Part shown: piece by piece, positions 1 through 12,713 of the stretch
Position numbering within the stretch: the first letter of the stretch is position 1
Layout: each line of letters opens with the position of its first letter
DNA from: Latrodectus hesperus
Lineage: Eukaryota > Arthropoda > Arachnida > Araneae > Theridiidae
Reading direction: 5' to 3'
NCBI GenBank assembly: GCA_037975125.1
Contig: CM075862.1
Coordinates: forward strand, 10,209,944-10,273,943
Length of the DNA: 64,000 nucleotides
Notes under the pieces: generated by a model
What the model was told of the DNA's origin: nothing
The model's database searches: none
Seen by the model: the letters and a program-made list of their open reading frames with translations, nothing else
Made by a program: the position numbers and the translations under genes

Positions 1-1187
1 TTGAATGTTATGCGTCCTCTATGAAAAACATTTCTTGAATTAATTTATAAAAGCTTATTTTAATTGCAAAATATATAAATTTCTTAGTAATATTAATCAA
101 AAAATGAATTTAAAAACTTGATAGACTCGACAAATAGTTTTTTAGGTTAAAATCGTCCTTTTCCATAATTATCTAGAGTGTATGTTTTATGATCAACTTT
201 TGGCTTTTTGTTTATAGATTCAGCTAGTTCCACAGAGCTAAAATAGTCCAATTCTATACTCTTTATACATATTTTTACTTATATATCCAATCAATGTTGC
301 AAGTTTCGACAAGTGGCTCTACGTGCCAAAGTTCTATTCATTCCATATTTACCCAGGTTGTGTATTTCTAAAAAAATAAAAAAGAAGCTATACTTTTAGT
401 CATAAAGAAAAGAAAAGATTACACTAATCCAAGAAAAAAATGAGACTGAGAAATGAATACAAAATAGTTTAAATATAGAATATAAATAACTTTAATTTAA
501 TTTCAAAAGATTTGTTATCTTTGTTTATACGAAAAAAAATGTTTTAAATACTTGCCCTATATATATATATATTTTTTTTTTCGAACAATCAGCAATGAAT
601 TTTTTAAATTATAACATCCCAACATTTTCCCTTTTTTTGAAAATGTAAATTATCTAACAAAATTCATAGCAGTTGTTTTCTTTAATTTAACACTGACTAT
701 GTATTTAATATAATATAATTACAAAATCCTCAATTTATGTTCATTACTCTCGCTTTAAATTTCATAGGTAGTAACTACAAATGTATATTTAAATTAAATT
801 TATATCACGAGCCATATTTTTGTCATATTTCAAATACAATTTAAAATGTTTTAACATATTTTGGAATAACTTAACGTGCAAATAAAGCTAATTTATAATA
901 GAATAAAGCTAATTTATAGCTGTAATTGTTAATTGCAATTATGAAAATTAATTTGCAATTATAATTTATAATTGCAAATAAAGCTAATTTACAGCTGAAT
1001 AGAGTTCCTATTCTCAACTTTCGTTTTAGCTTGGCTGACTTTTAATTTTAGGTTTTTTGTTTTGGTTAATAGAGAATACTGTTTAGTGTCAACTATTCTA
1101 AATAATTTAAATATAGAATTAATATATAGTTTTTACATTGAATTAATAATAGAAATAGTATAAATAAGAAATCGGGTGTCAATGTTT
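1..1187. other. AT-rich sequence, no gene seen
   Basis: The stretch is very AT-rich with homopolymer runs and no open frame that resembles a protein. The only structure seen is the short tandem-like repeat at 880-997. It could be intronic or intergenic; the sequence does not say which. Confidence 0.6.
880..997 (+). repeat. three spaced copies of an 18-21 bp direct repeat
   Basis: The unit aataaagctaattta recurs at about 880, 902 and 977. The last two copies both extend into a similar end (tagctg / cagctg). The spacer between copies 2 and 3 is itself self-complementary (repeated aattgcaat and attgcaaat blocks). This looks like local slippage and duplication in AT-rich DNA. Confidence 0.6.
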
Positions 1188-1256
1188 GCAGTGGTTTCAA
1201 ATATACTTTAAATTTTAGTTCTCGGCCAAATTAGAGTTTGTTAAAAAAATGACGGT
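1188..1256 (+). mobile_element. decayed SINE tail (family E)
   Basis: The order of motifs (gtggtt, then ttttaaa, then cggccaaattag, then aaaaaaatgac) follows the 3' half of the better preserved copy at 34540-34640, with many differences. No tRNA-like head is preserved. It is an old copy if real; the similarity was judged by eye. Confidence 0.35.
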
Positions 1257-1295
1257 AAAATAAAAAAAAACAATGAATGTTAATTTATTTCGGTA

Positions 1296-1839
1296 CTTTT
1301 TTATTTCGCCGGCGCAAATCTCGCCAAGCGAAAATTAAGTCGCCAATTGGCGACAACACACACAGTATACACATAAAATATTTTAAACTAATGTTGTTTT
1401 ACATAAATTTTTAAATTTATTTATTTAATTGTTGTTCTCGTGTTCACGCTATGCGTGGAATGATGGGTGTCAGAGCCTCAATTTATTTACTTATTATATT
1501 AGATTACAATTGATCGGGTGATGCATATTTCAAAATCTCATTATTTTTTTTAAATATTTTTAATGTGAATTTGTTACGATTATTATTTTTTAAGATCTAT
1601 TTTTAAAATCCGATTTTTTTCTAGAGAGAATTTATGAAATTATTAAATTTGTATGTATAGCAACATAGCATAAAATAATAAAATGGAAAAAAAAGAGTCG
1701 AAATAAAGTCGTTGACAGTAAAAGGCCGTCACATGTTTTGGAAACGTAGCAGTAAAAGGTTACCAGCGGAGATATTCCCTCTAGCGCCAGTTGTATCATT
1801 TTTGGCGACTTTATCGCCTGCGCCGGCGAAATGGAAAAG
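1296..1839. mobile_element. fold-back / MITE-like element with GC-rich inverted ends
   Basis: A 21-nt block at 1296-1316 containing atttcgccggcgca matches the reverse complement of 1819-1839 at 19 of 21 positions. A second inner pair of inverted blocks containing agtcgcca lies at about 1336-1346 and 1802-1813. The 500-bp interior has no open frame. The ends stand out because they are the only CpG-rich words in a very AT-rich kilobase. No convincing target-site duplication was found, so the superfamily is unknown. It could instead be a decayed remnant of a larger element. Confidence 0.4.
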
Positions 1840-2340
1840 CTCCTTTATTTAACTTATGTTCATGTCAGCGTTAAACTATGTCAACGTAACATAATTCAAT
1901 AAGTATTATGAATACTATATTGAATATAATTGTATATTTTCACCTATATTCATTAATATAATATTTCTGGAAATAAATTTTGTTTGGTAATAACTATGTT
2001 CTAGATTTTTCTCCTATTTATTGATGATTGAAAATAGGATGTTTTATACTTTGATAACCACCGTTGCTCATAATGAATGTGTGTTCCAAATTCAGTCAGA
2101 GACATTTGTCGAAATTCGAAGATAAGATCTCTGGACACCTGTGAAGTAGATGCATGGTAATTTTCCTTACTTCCCACCATGCGATACATAAATACAGCCT
2201 GTTACGTAGGAACTTTTACTGGAGAGGAAAACTATTAGCTTTCATGAAGATGGTACGTAGTGATTTGGTTCCTTATTTTGCACATGAACGGTATCTCAAT
2301 TTGAAACAACAGTTAAAAGGGAATTCCGAACCACTACTTC
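1840..2340. other. no feature seen
   Basis: AT-rich sequence with only short chance open frames on both strands. Nothing recognisable. Confidence 0.5.
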
Positions 2341-2430
2341 ACATCTGTAGAAGGAATTGAACCTTCGAACTGTTGAATTAAACCCATGGTAATAACCAGT
2401 CAGCTTGCCATTGAACTAAACAACGGATGC
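2341..2430 (-). mobile_element. tRNA-like SINE head, decayed
   Basis: Read on the minus strand, the segment has an A-box-like block (tttagttcaatgg) and a perfect T-arm: a 5-bp stem gaagg/ccttc (2350-2354 with 2362-2366) around a 7-nt loop ttcaatt. The acceptor-like ends gcatc and gatgt pair. The region between anticodon and T-arm is too long for a normal tRNA. It shares the word ttcaacagttcga with the head of the SINE at 34477-34653. A SINE head (family E) is more likely than a working tRNA gene. Confidence 0.45.
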
Positions 2431-4691
2431 TCAAAAATTTTCCAGCAACTTATTATTGCTAACGATTATTACTAAGCAATAACTTGTTTTACATCTTCCA
2501 ATGCTATATAGATTGAATAATATTCATCAAATGTTTTTTCATGCTTGATCATTTACGTTCTGCCGCAGATATTTAACACAAGTTGGCAAATTTTTAAACA
2601 CGCAAAACACGTCTCGACAAATTAAAATAAAAAAGAGATTACGATGTAAAATTTCCGAATTATGTACCTAATTAAAGATACGATGGTGACAACTCTGCCC
2701 CAGATATATTAAAAAATTAAATTAATCCTATAAGAGATAAAAAAATATGCATATTAAAAAAAAGAAAATAATTAAAAAAAATTGTGTTTGGAATAGCTAA
2801 AATTTCTGATGAAGAAATAATTTTATAGGATTTTTTATAGCTGTTAATTTCCACATCGTAGAAGAAAATGCTCAAAAAAAGAGAGGGGTGCTATAAAAAC
2901 CTCCGACCAGATCGTTAAATGCTGTCATAAAAAAGGAGCTGAATATGATTCACTGTCTAAATGATAGCTATCCGTTGATAAATTCTCCCCCCTTACCTTA
3001 CGTGCAGGTTGATAGTATTTTAATACTTTGGATTCAAAGATAAGGCAACTTATAATATGCGGGTACTTTTATTTCTGATAACTGTATTAAGGAAGATGAG
3101 TTTAACCTAAAATCTGATATTTCATCCTGAACTGATGTGGAGAAAAAAAGCGAACAGATCAAACAACTTTAAATATTAAATTTACTACTTATTAATGTTC
3201 TTTTTGAAGAATTTATTTATGCATTTAATGTCAAAATTATTTACATTTTATTTAGCCTACTATATTGATATTATTGTTCTATTAAAAAACCTCATCTATT
3301 AGTGAATTAAGTCTTGTTCTGTAGTAACACTAGGTGTGTGTGTTATGCTGAAATTATTTTCTTAACTGTATAGTTTAAGAAGAAATAGAGCAATTGAAAT
3401 TCATTTCAAAACAAGCTAATCTAGTAAATACATCATTTCTAATAATTGAGTATTCAGTTTTAATTATAAAGATAAAATAGGAGAATTTATGCGGGAGTAT
3501 TGAGTTTTCGAATTTTCAAATTTTGCTTGGCTAAAAATAAATTTCTGTTTTAGGAGCATGTGAGATGAATAAGATATTTTTAAGAAAAATGAAATTGAAA
3601 ACGAGCACAGAGAAATGTAAATTTTAGCCCATGTTATTGACCTTATGTTATTCAAGCTATTGCTGTATTTAAGGCCATGTTAAGGTTACTAAGTTGCTGT
3701 TGATCTTAGAATATTGAAGTATTTATTCTGAGGATAGAGGCAGAAAAATGTTATGTGCACTTTGACTTTAATATCTGACATATTGCAGTTAGAATACACT
3801 CCTTTAATTTCAAAACATCATTTAAGAATAATAACCGAAAACTAAAGCAACAACTTAAATGGTCTTTCAAATAAATTTATCAAGTAAATATATTGCGCTC
3901 CTAATGAAAAGTTAATTTCATATATGAAGATATAAAAATGTACTCCTAAGTACTTATTAAAAAATACGTTCTAAAATATTCAAATTTCATTTGATATGAA
4001 AGTTATATATTTTAAGACGCATTTGATGAATCAAAACTTCTTAGAATAGCTTTGTGTGACAAAAGATGAATAATAAAATTTATGAGAGAACTGAATGAGA
4101 TCTTTCTCTCAGTACTTTGGGATCGACGTTATCCTTTGCAGCAACCCTTATTACACAAAAACTGTAAAAATGAATCTAGCATTTTTGCAGTTTCTCAAAA
4201 CATGTGCAAGATCTTACAACAGAATTTTCCATTTTTTGCAAAAACTTTAGTTTTACTACTTCATTTTTAAACACAAAATATGTCACTAAACATTATAGTA
4301 GCACAAAGATATTGTAATGTACAACGATAATATGTACAAAGAAAATGTAATGTGTATAATATAAACACAAGACTAGTAAGCATAAAATGCATTATAAAAG
4401 GAAAGGTTGCCGCAAAAATATTTTGTGGTGTTATGTTATGAACTTGCCTCTTTCATCACAAGTTCAATGAAGGGTGTAATGGGTTAAATTCTGTGATTAG
4501 AAATGTTGCGTAAGAAAGTAAGAGTGTTGCTGCTAAAGCATGCCACATTCCAATAGGTTCTGAAGGAACATTGGCAAAACGTCGTCTTACTTTTCTGAAT
4601 AGTGTTATAATTGCCACAAGTGTTAATACCGGTAAAGTTTTACATGCAGAAATACAGATAAGATTTTACAACTGCAAAGATAAAATGAACC
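2431..4691. other. AT-rich sequence, no gene seen
   Basis: About 2.2 kb without a recognisable gene or repeat. A slightly more complex patch lies at 2880-3010 with short C-runs. Open frames of about 60 codons here have no protein-like character. Confidence 0.5.
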
Positions 4692-5262
4692 ATGAAGGAA
4701 ATTGCCAACCCAATCAAGTTCCCACATGATGCCTTTGTTATGGCCTGCCGGGAAATCCTTTCACAACTGCAAGAAAGAACTGAAATCTGTTTGCAATGGG
4801 TGCCAGGGCATTGTGATATGGATGGCAATGAGCGTGCAGATAGGCTTGCCAAATCTGGATGTGACTTGCCCCAAGAAGACAGGCCTATAAGCTTTTCTGC
4901 TGCACGTAGTGCTATTAATCTACGTATTAAAAAATCAATTAGGACAGCCTGGGAAGCAGCTGCTGTTGGCAAAAGATGGGAGACTATTGTCAGACCATCC
5001 CCAACAGCCTGCCGCGTGGAGTGGCGGTTGCCACCTTCAGGATGGCGACGGGTCACGACATCTCCACAGGATCGGCCTTGCCGATACTCCCCTCTGCCCC
5101 CTGTGTTCTACAGGAGAGGGTACAGCCGAACACCTAGCTTACTGTAATGCTCTGGAACAGGCCGACGATGACTTGCATGGGCGGGCTGGACTCTACTGGG
5201 AAGCACGGCGCCAAATGGCCCATCGGCCACGGGCGGGCGTTGGATGAAGAAGAAGAAGACTA
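4692..5262 (+). pseudogene. non-LTR retrotransposon ORF2 fragment: end of RNase H plus C-terminal zinc knuckle
   Basis: The fragment encodes the carboxyl end of a LINE polyprotein. Frame 1 (4692 to about 4985) carries the conserved RNase H block QWVPGHCDMDGNERADRLAK, including the His of GHC and the Asp of ERAD. The reading then moves through a second frame (FRMATGHD, about 5035) into a third, which carries a CPLC...H...C zinc knuckle (about 5095-5145) and ends near 5245. At least two frameshifts therefore break it. Everything upstream (endonuclease, reverse transcriptase, the first RNase H acidic residues) is missing, as expected from 5' truncation during target-primed reverse transcription. 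It ends in a short GAA repeat, a plausible LINE tail. GC content is clearly higher than in the flanks. An I/Jockey-type clade is likely because an RNase H is present; the exact clade cannot be set by eye. Confidence 0.85.
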
Positions 5263-7339
5263 TGGTAATAGTGTTTTGATGGAAGTTTCTCGAGCCTGCT
5301 TGTTTGATGTCCTCATGGTAAAAAGCGAAATAGTTATAAAAGTTTTAATAGCCTCTTGTGGTCGAGGATTTTGAAAAAAAATTTGTACAAATAGGAACTT
5401 TGAAAACTTATGTATATGAAGCTATTTTCTTTTACAATAGAAATGTATCAAAATGCAAGGTTTTATCATTATTAGGAATTCAGCCAGATTTATACCCTTG
5501 TAGAGCTATGATGTTAGCGGATCAAGCTCGTATAGAAAGAGTAACTAAAATATAAAATAGAAATCTGTAAGACTAAGATAAAAAAGACATAAAAATGTAG
5601 AATGGAAGATGTTCCAGCAGATAATTCAGATAATCCCAGTTAGGGAGCTGGACTGTATTAATTATACACAATTTTCATGTTATCTTGTTTTTCTCAAAAT
5701 GAAGTTTTTTGTTTAATAAGGAGCATTTTCTGAAAAAGTATTTAATTAAATATGTTAAAACTCAGCATACTTAAGCAATATGTTATTTTACATGTTTTAA
5801 CCAAGGATTTTTCTATGTAATAATTTATTAAAATTTTATAATTTAAAATGATTGAAAATTTTAATGATGTAATTGAAAAATACGTGTTAGTACAGTTATT
5901 TATTTTTTAAAAAGAAATAACCTATCAAATAAAAAATTTTTTGGTTAAATTATGTAAAAATATGCGTTTAACTAGGAAAAAAATTCACACAATTTGGTTT
6001 AATAGCTATTTTTTAAATGTTCCTTAAACAGAGCAAGTTTTAACATCATCGGGAATTTTGTTTCGAGAACCTACTCCCATAATTTGATGCGATAAAATAT
6101 CAAAAATGGAATTAAGTTACAAAGAAAATGCGTTATTAGTATGCTTTTTATTAATTGTAATATTAGAACTTACGTAATTAATAAATATGAAGAATCTATT
6201 GATCACTAAAATTTATATAATTTTCTTATATTTATAAAGAATATTTATAAAAATTTAGGAGAGTCAAAGATTTAATTTTTAATTTTATAAAATGTCATTC
6301 TTTTAGTGGCATTTAATATTGCATTTTACATATAAATGAGTAAAAAAGAAATGTTAAAATATTTTACAATATATGAAAGAAGCATATAAATTCATTTGAA
6401 TCGATACATAAGAAAGAGATGGGGTATCTTGGGCGTACGTGATAGGGCAAATCACAGCGGAAAAGGAGATTTGTCTTCGGATAAAAAATTTATTTACCCC
6501 CTGCAATATAAAAAAGAAACGATTTTTAGAGAACAAAAGACGAAAAACTCTAAGAAAACAATAACTTTTTTTGCACGAAATTGAAATATGGAAATATTAT
6601 GTGTATGTGTGCATATATGATTGTAAAATGAAATCGATATCAATCTACTATATCACTTGTAAAATTTCATGACAATCTAATCAATTTAAGCAATTTGTGC
6701 AACAGTAATTTTAGTTTCGAATTCCTCATATGGAATGTGATAGAACAACAGTGTAATTCTCAATAACGTTTCAATTCTATATTATACCACTATAAACCCA
6801 ATAAGTGATTCTTGGAATTACTAGGATCTAAAATCCTGTGAACCAAGTTGTTGCGTTACGTTTTGGTTGCGTGATTTTATTCATTAATAACTCCTATTTT
6901 TTTACTATTTTTTTAACAATTTAATAAAAAACAATTTTCATAATTAATTGCCATAAAATGAGTTCCATACCAAAATATACTGGTGCTAATACGGTCTTAA
7001 TACGACCGTATCCAAATAGCAACTGAACTAGATTCCCCATCGGATAGGGAAGATGCGCTTCTCATTCCCTTTTTAGGGATTTAGTGTGGCTGAGTTGTCA
7101 CACAAGTGGCCATGACCTACTAAAAAATGACTAATAATACGTTTTTTCGTAAAATTTTGCAATAGAACTTTTATCAAATCTACAAGATATGTGAGACAGC
7201 AAATGGTTTATGATATTGATCATTGCGAGGAATCAAATGATGCTAATCATTATGAGGAATATAAGCAAATGCTTGGATATTCCATACAGGATATCTTAAA
7301 ACCCGAAGATTTTTCGGCTTTTAGAAAATCCTCTACACT
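5263..7339. other. AT-rich sequence, no gene seen
   Basis: No gene recognised. A short perfect hairpin (atacggtc / gaccgtat, 7-nt loop) lies at 6989-7011, in a slightly more complex patch at 6960-7130. Confidence 0.5.
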
Positions 7340-7530
7340 TTCACAAATAATGGGTCATATTCACATGTCATAGAAGAGAAAGCCAAGAAAACTACAAAGC
7401 ACTACATGACAAGTGCGAATTCAGAAAGTGGAAGCTAAAGAGCCACATTTCTTGCTCTTCAATGATGATTGGGATCGAAGATAGTATTTCTGATTCCAAA
7501 AATTGCCAATAACCACTAAGTCACAATGAA
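7340..7530 (-). mobile_element. decayed SINE (head B-like, T2-like body)
   Basis: On the minus strand a tRNA-like head can be read: A box like gacttagtggttat (about 7510-7525) and B box like cttcgatccc (about 7470). It is followed by a segment near 7345-7385 that resembles the body of the copy at 8841 (a change of gggtca...cacatgtcat for gggcca...catacatcat). Divergence is high, so this is an old copy or a chance tRNA-like match. Confidence 0.35.
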
Positions 7531-8840
7531 TCTTAACACCTGCTTCATAACACAGTATGTTCCTAATCAGAACAGTGAACAGAACACGATCACATTTCTA
7601 AAAAAAGAAAGAGATGAATATTGATCCCAATCTCAATTTCGAGAATTATTTCAGAACTTTGATATGCAGAAAAATATAAATCATTTGTAAAACTTCCTTG
7701 TAGCTTTATACTTCCACCAAAGGAATTTCGAATCTCTAATTTTCTGTTCATCATCACCGATGTAATGGATAAAGGACTGTGACCTAAAACTTATCGTTTT
7801 TTATTCTTATTCAACCCCTGTTATAAACATTGAATTATGTCTCATATAAATATGAAAAATACATTCTAGAAATTTGTTGGAAAAGCGGAAAACAGGAGGC
7901 TCTTAAAATAAATGTTTAATTTCTCCAGACTTTAATTACACAGTTGCCATCGCTTTCGAAAACCTTAAGGAAAAAAATTAAAAAAAAGAAATAGAAAAAG
8001 AACATTTTTCGAAATTTATAAGAATGTTGCCATATTTAATTAAATAAAGAGCGTTCACAGAAGGAAAAGCGTGGTAAAAATTTCTCTAATAACAGTGACA
8101 GAAATTTAGCTGAAGGAACATAATGTTCCGTGGAAATATTTTTCGAAAGGGAAATTAATTATTTTTTATCATTATTTCTCTCTCCTGTTGGTATTTAGAT
8201 ATTTTAAAGTTCAATTCGCATTTGCTTTTAATGAAGAGATGAGAATTTCGAAAAAGATTTCCTTCGCAAAAATGCGCCAAATTCTTTTATTTTAATTGAA
8301 ATAGCCGAGTTTCTTTCGGAAAAATTTAGGAATTATTTAAACATTTTACAGAAAATAGGTTAATTTAGTTCGTTGTTGTTTATTTTATTGTGTTAAAAAC
8401 ACACCGCAAAAATACAGAAAAATGCGCTTGTTTTCTAAATGCCATTTTTTTCATTGTCTGCTTTCTATGAATAACAAAAACGAGGGATAAATCCTGCGAA
8501 ATTAATTAAAACTTTTAATGTCATAGTGGAATTTCTGGTTCAAAGTAAAAATGTAGACAGATATCTAATTAAAATATCATGATACGCATAGATTCCTAAA
8601 TTACAAAAAAAAAATAAATAAATAAATAAGTTTTGATACATGACTTTACAAGTTAAATATTTTTAATGCATGTAGTTTATTGAAAAATTTTGTTTTCCTA
8701 ATTTGAATATTGTTGCAAAACAAAATTTATGTACATTAAAAATAATGAATGTGATTCTTAAAAATATAAATTAATTAAGTTTGTTATGACGAGTTTCTAT
8801 TATGATGAGGAAAATAAGTACAAATATATTAAAATAGTGT
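7531..8840. other. no gene seen; mixed-complexity AT-rich DNA
   Basis: About 1.3 kb with A- and T-runs. The stretch 7900-8460 is somewhat less repetitive than its surroundings, which may mean slower-evolving unique sequence. No motif was recognised. Confidence 0.45.
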
Positions 8841-9128
8841 TGACCGATGACAGAGTGGTTAGCTTTCCTGACTCCTGAGCTGTGGGTCCCTGGCTCGAAT
8901 CCCAGTTCGGGCATGGATGTTACTTTCTTTCTCTCTGTGTTTGTCAGTTCTTTCTTCTGTGATGATGTATGAATGTGGCCCACCCTATAAACGGGTTTGT
9001 GGTGGTATGGCGCGGGGAACGCTACTCGCCTCCGTGACGTGGTTCACAGGTGCCCGCTGGGTAACGACAAATGAGTAGCAGTTTCTGACTTTGTTGTGGC
9101 ATAGGGTTCGTGCCCACCGTTAAAAAAG
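8841..9128 (+). mobile_element. tRNA-derived SINE, head B + body T2
   Basis: A SINE of about 285 bp. Head B is tRNA-like, with an A-box region (gacagagtggttag here; tggctgagtgg in better copies) and a B box ggctcgaatccc at about 8893. This is the layout of an internal RNA polymerase III promoter. Body T2 follows, with landmarks cctataaacgggtttgtggt, gcccgctgggtaacgac and tgcccaccg, and an A-rich end. Close relatives lie at 26888-27165 (minus) and 48773-49080 (plus). It encodes no protein, so it must depend on a LINE for movement. No clear target-site duplication could be set for this copy. Confidence 0.85.
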
Positions 9129-9517
9129 TATAGTTTATAATATTTGTTATGGGACGTTTGCCTTTGTTGCTAATGGACGTTTGTCTTTTATTATTGTATA
9201 TATAGTCATATTTGCCATAGATTTAAAATTATAGGAAATCATATATTATATGAAGTGTTGAATCTTGGGATATTGAGAGAGATGCAGAAATCCATGACTC
9301 CTTTCCACAGAGTTTCCACAGGGGGCATCAAAAGTAGCAGCAAAAAATCAGCGAAGGGCATTAAAAGTTTAAAATATTTCATTGTTTTCACCTTAATAAG
9401 CAATACAGAACAATAATATAATAATAAATAAATAACACATTCTATAAATAATTTCATAAATAAAAAAATTATAAAATTTGTATTTAAGAAATATGACGTA
9501 AATTATTACAAACGTTT
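9129..9517. other. no feature seen
   Basis: AT-rich sequence between two SINEs with no recognisable content. Confidence 0.5.
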
Positions 9518-9930
9518 TAAAAGTTTGTTGTTGTTGCTCATGACACTTGCACAAGCTAAGCGCGCTATCCCTTTGTCTGTGCGAATTAGGTCATTAAAGA
9601 GCGTCTTTCGTTTGGATCAGAACACCACGAAGGTGAAAGTACGACTTTGCTCTTTTTAAGGTGCCTCGTCATTTTGAACCACGGTCAGGTGACGAGGCCA
9701 CACCTGAGCTGGCACCCTCCTCTCCACATCCACGTCACACCAGCGGAAGGACTTTGGACGTCACAGATTAACGTGGACACGTCCCCAACCCACGGAGTTC
9801 CAGCAACCCAGTGAAGGAGAGTACACCGTGGTCACCCTCCCAACCACTGTCCGCGGTAAATGATGCTTTACTTTGCTGAGCTTACGGGAAGCGGCGTGAA
9901 GCTACTGAGCCACTGGAGCTCTAAAAGTTT
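9518..9930 (-). mobile_element. SINE-like element, family D with tail T3
   Basis: Element 9527-9921 is flanked by the 9-bp direct repeat taaaagttt (9518-9526 and 9922-9930). A near-identical copy in the opposite orientation lies at 32985-33401. The plus-strand start (ttgttgttgttgc...gacacttgcacaagc) is the reverse complement of tail T3, which ends in CAA repeats. The 5' part is rich in GC and CpG and has no clear tRNA shape; the words gtagctc and ggttcaa in the sister copy could be remnants of A and B boxes. GC content is far above that of its flanks. Confidence 0.8.
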
Positions 9931-12220
9931 TAAGAAAGGAATATCATTATATATGTGCATTTTAATATGTATTATATGCAAAAAATATCAATTAAAATCA
10001 CAAAATCAAATTTTCTATCATCGCAAATACCATCTGAGGAATATTAGGAGAGAATGTTATAATTATCAAATAATGTTTCCGTTTTATTTATTTGATTAAA
10101 CACAAACAATTACATAACATCTTCTAAAAAGAGAAAATATTGCAACCCTTTCATTTTCTGTTTCTTACGCTAAGAAAAAATAAAATCTGAATTTTAAACG
10201 TGGTCTATATAATAAAATCTGAATAATAAACGTTGCCTATTTAACTTTTATTTAAAAAAGTACGTAATATCAATTTCCAAGCTTTCCTTTCTAAAAGTAG
10301 TGAAATCGAATTATAATATTTAATAACCAATATGTAACTTTGATTGACCATATTAGAAAATGATACGCAAATAAATGAATTACGATACACGTACGCAGTG
10401 CTATAGTTTTGTCTTATTTTAAATTACTCGTTATTGTAAATCCTTCATAAATCGAGTTAGAATATATCCTTTTTTACATAAAAAAATTGAAATATAGACA
10501 TCTATAAAAAATTAAATAGCATATTAAATACTAGTTTAGGATTAATAATCTTATTACATTAAGAAAAATATATTTTTTATAATATAATAAAATATCATGC
10601 CCTACAAGTTATCAATGACAATTCTAAATAGTTTTTAACTATACTTTTTGCCAAACAGCCATATAATAAATTTTAACCAAGCTATCAAATAAGTTCGAAT
10701 CCTGGTTATAGATGTGATCGCCATCAGAGTTGACATCATCTGCTTAAATCGATAATGATGAAGGATTATTAACAAGTATACATTTTTAATGCTCCCCCCG
10801 TAAGCTTTTTCTGTACATGTTTCTCGGGTAGTTCAAGTATCAAACCTTCTACTTCTGCTAAGCAAAGAGATTTCTTACCCCATCAAGTTATCACAAAATG
10901 TACTTAAAATATAAACAACTCTTTTCGAAATTTCTCTAGTTACTTCTTCATTTCGTTTTTAAAAAAATGATTAATGCATAAATAAGAAACTCTTCAACAT
11001 CGATTAAAGTGAATTTTTTTTATAAATGCCTTAAGCACCTAATTTTTATGTGTTTAGATTAAACAATCTTTATTTTTTAACAGTTAAGGCTTTAATATGG
11101 CCTTAAAAGTTTCAATAACAATGCATTTTTAAAACTTCAACTTTTGGGAGTTTGTTGATACATTTTAACAAAATCATCTCCTAAAAGGTATTTGATATTT
11201 CTCATTCAAAACACATTTCCATTCAAAAGATATTTATGATCATGAATAAAGAATATTATCATGAATATAAATCTATTATTTATGTAAATGAAAGCCTTGT
11301 GGAAATATTTCATGCCTTCTAAATCTCTTTCATAAATGATAAATCATTTCCTTCCTACAGTTAATTAGTGATGCTATTAATAGTTTTTGGAGGAGAAAGA
11401 ACATTACGTGATAAATAAATTCATTTGCTTGGATATTATTTATCCATTTTGTCTACGAAACTAGGTATTCAAAAATTATTTCTTCGCTATTACGAAATTT
11501 TGGAAAATAACAAATTTTTCTTATGATTTCTTAAATTCTATATCAATTTATATTTGAAATCTCTATAAAGAATTATTTTAAATTAGTTTCCTTGATGAAT
11601 GGACAACTTGTTTATTCGTATAACAATCAAAAGTGACAGCGTAAAATGTTAGGGTTAAACAATAATTGCAATTGGTGCAGATTTAGCACCAATGAGTCAT
11701 TCATTTTGAAAAGACAGTTCAAAAAGATTACACGTATACAATTGAAAGATATATGAAAAGAACCACAAACTCATCAAGTTTATGTTCCTTTTTAAAGTGT
11801 TCATTTTGTACCTTTTTGGTGACAGGTACGCGTCCAGATTATAATCGAACTCCTTCCATACTTTCTGAAGAAAACAACTGGAATCCTTTAAATGCTAATA
11901 ACACAACAGCTATAACATAAAAACTGCTAGCATTTTCAATGACACAAGAACTTTTATTTTGATTCTCCTGATTTTCGACAGATACTGATCTCGTATCTTT
12001 TTACCTGACATTTTTTCTACCAAGAATACACAATACAAAGTTTGTCCTTCCTCTTCCACATATCTCTCATATAAGTAATTCTTTGACCACGTAACCTTTT
12101 CAAAACAAAAAATCCTTCATACTGTTACAAATTTATAAATAATGATTGTATTTGTCTTAAAATATCTCAGACAGATCAGAAATTCTCACATTTTGGGCAA
12201 ACATTGCGGTATTTAGACGT
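9931..12220. other. AT-rich sequence, no gene seen
   Basis: About 2.3 kb without recognisable genes. A lone B-box-like word (agttcgaatcc) occurs at about 10692 and may be the last trace of an old SINE. Nothing else stands out. Confidence 0.5.
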
Positions 12221-12713
12221 GTTGTAGTTTAAAAGCGGATTTCCTAATGATTTGGCAACTTGGCGACAGTTGGCGAGATTCTTGGCGACTTGTCGAGAAA
12301 TCGATACTTCTGGAAACATCCATCACCTAAGCTCTAGGACCAACATTTTTCGAGATAGCCTAGAAGCTTCCAGAACCTTGGCGAAATGGGTAGATTTCTC
12401 CGCCAAGTCCGCAGCCCGACATGCAGCCCGACCCAAATACCGCAGCCCGACATGGAAGAGGCAGTTTTGTGAAGACAGTCAGTGAGTGAAGACGATTAGT
12501 TGTGACTGCTAGTTGTTCTCTGTCTGAGGTATGTGAGACCTGTGATTGGAAGCTATTTCTTATTGTATCTGACGAATTGTAGCTGTATAATTGTGATTGT
12601 TAGAGCGGGAATCTCGTATATCTAGTGAAGATTTTACGAATAAAAGTATTGTGTTCATTGAGTGGTTGCTTTATTCAACTCTCAATCGACACGAACCCGT
12701 GAAGCTAGGTACA
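12221..12713 (+). mobile_element. possible solo LTR
   Basis: A patch of higher GC content begins tgttgtag and could end ggtaca. It contains several ggcgac/ggcgag words, an imperfect triple repeat of gcagcccgac (12411-12445) and an AATAAA signal at about 12640 with a further 70 nt after it. This is the general shape of an arthropod LTR (promoter-rich first half, polyadenylation signal near the end). No second LTR, gag-pol frames, primer-binding site or target-site duplication was found, so this stays tentative. It might be another unknown repeat. Confidence 0.3.

Noticed and set aside
4640..5056. 138-codon minus-strand frame
   Set aside because: It is antisense to the RNase H fragment, whose plus-strand motifs are clear.
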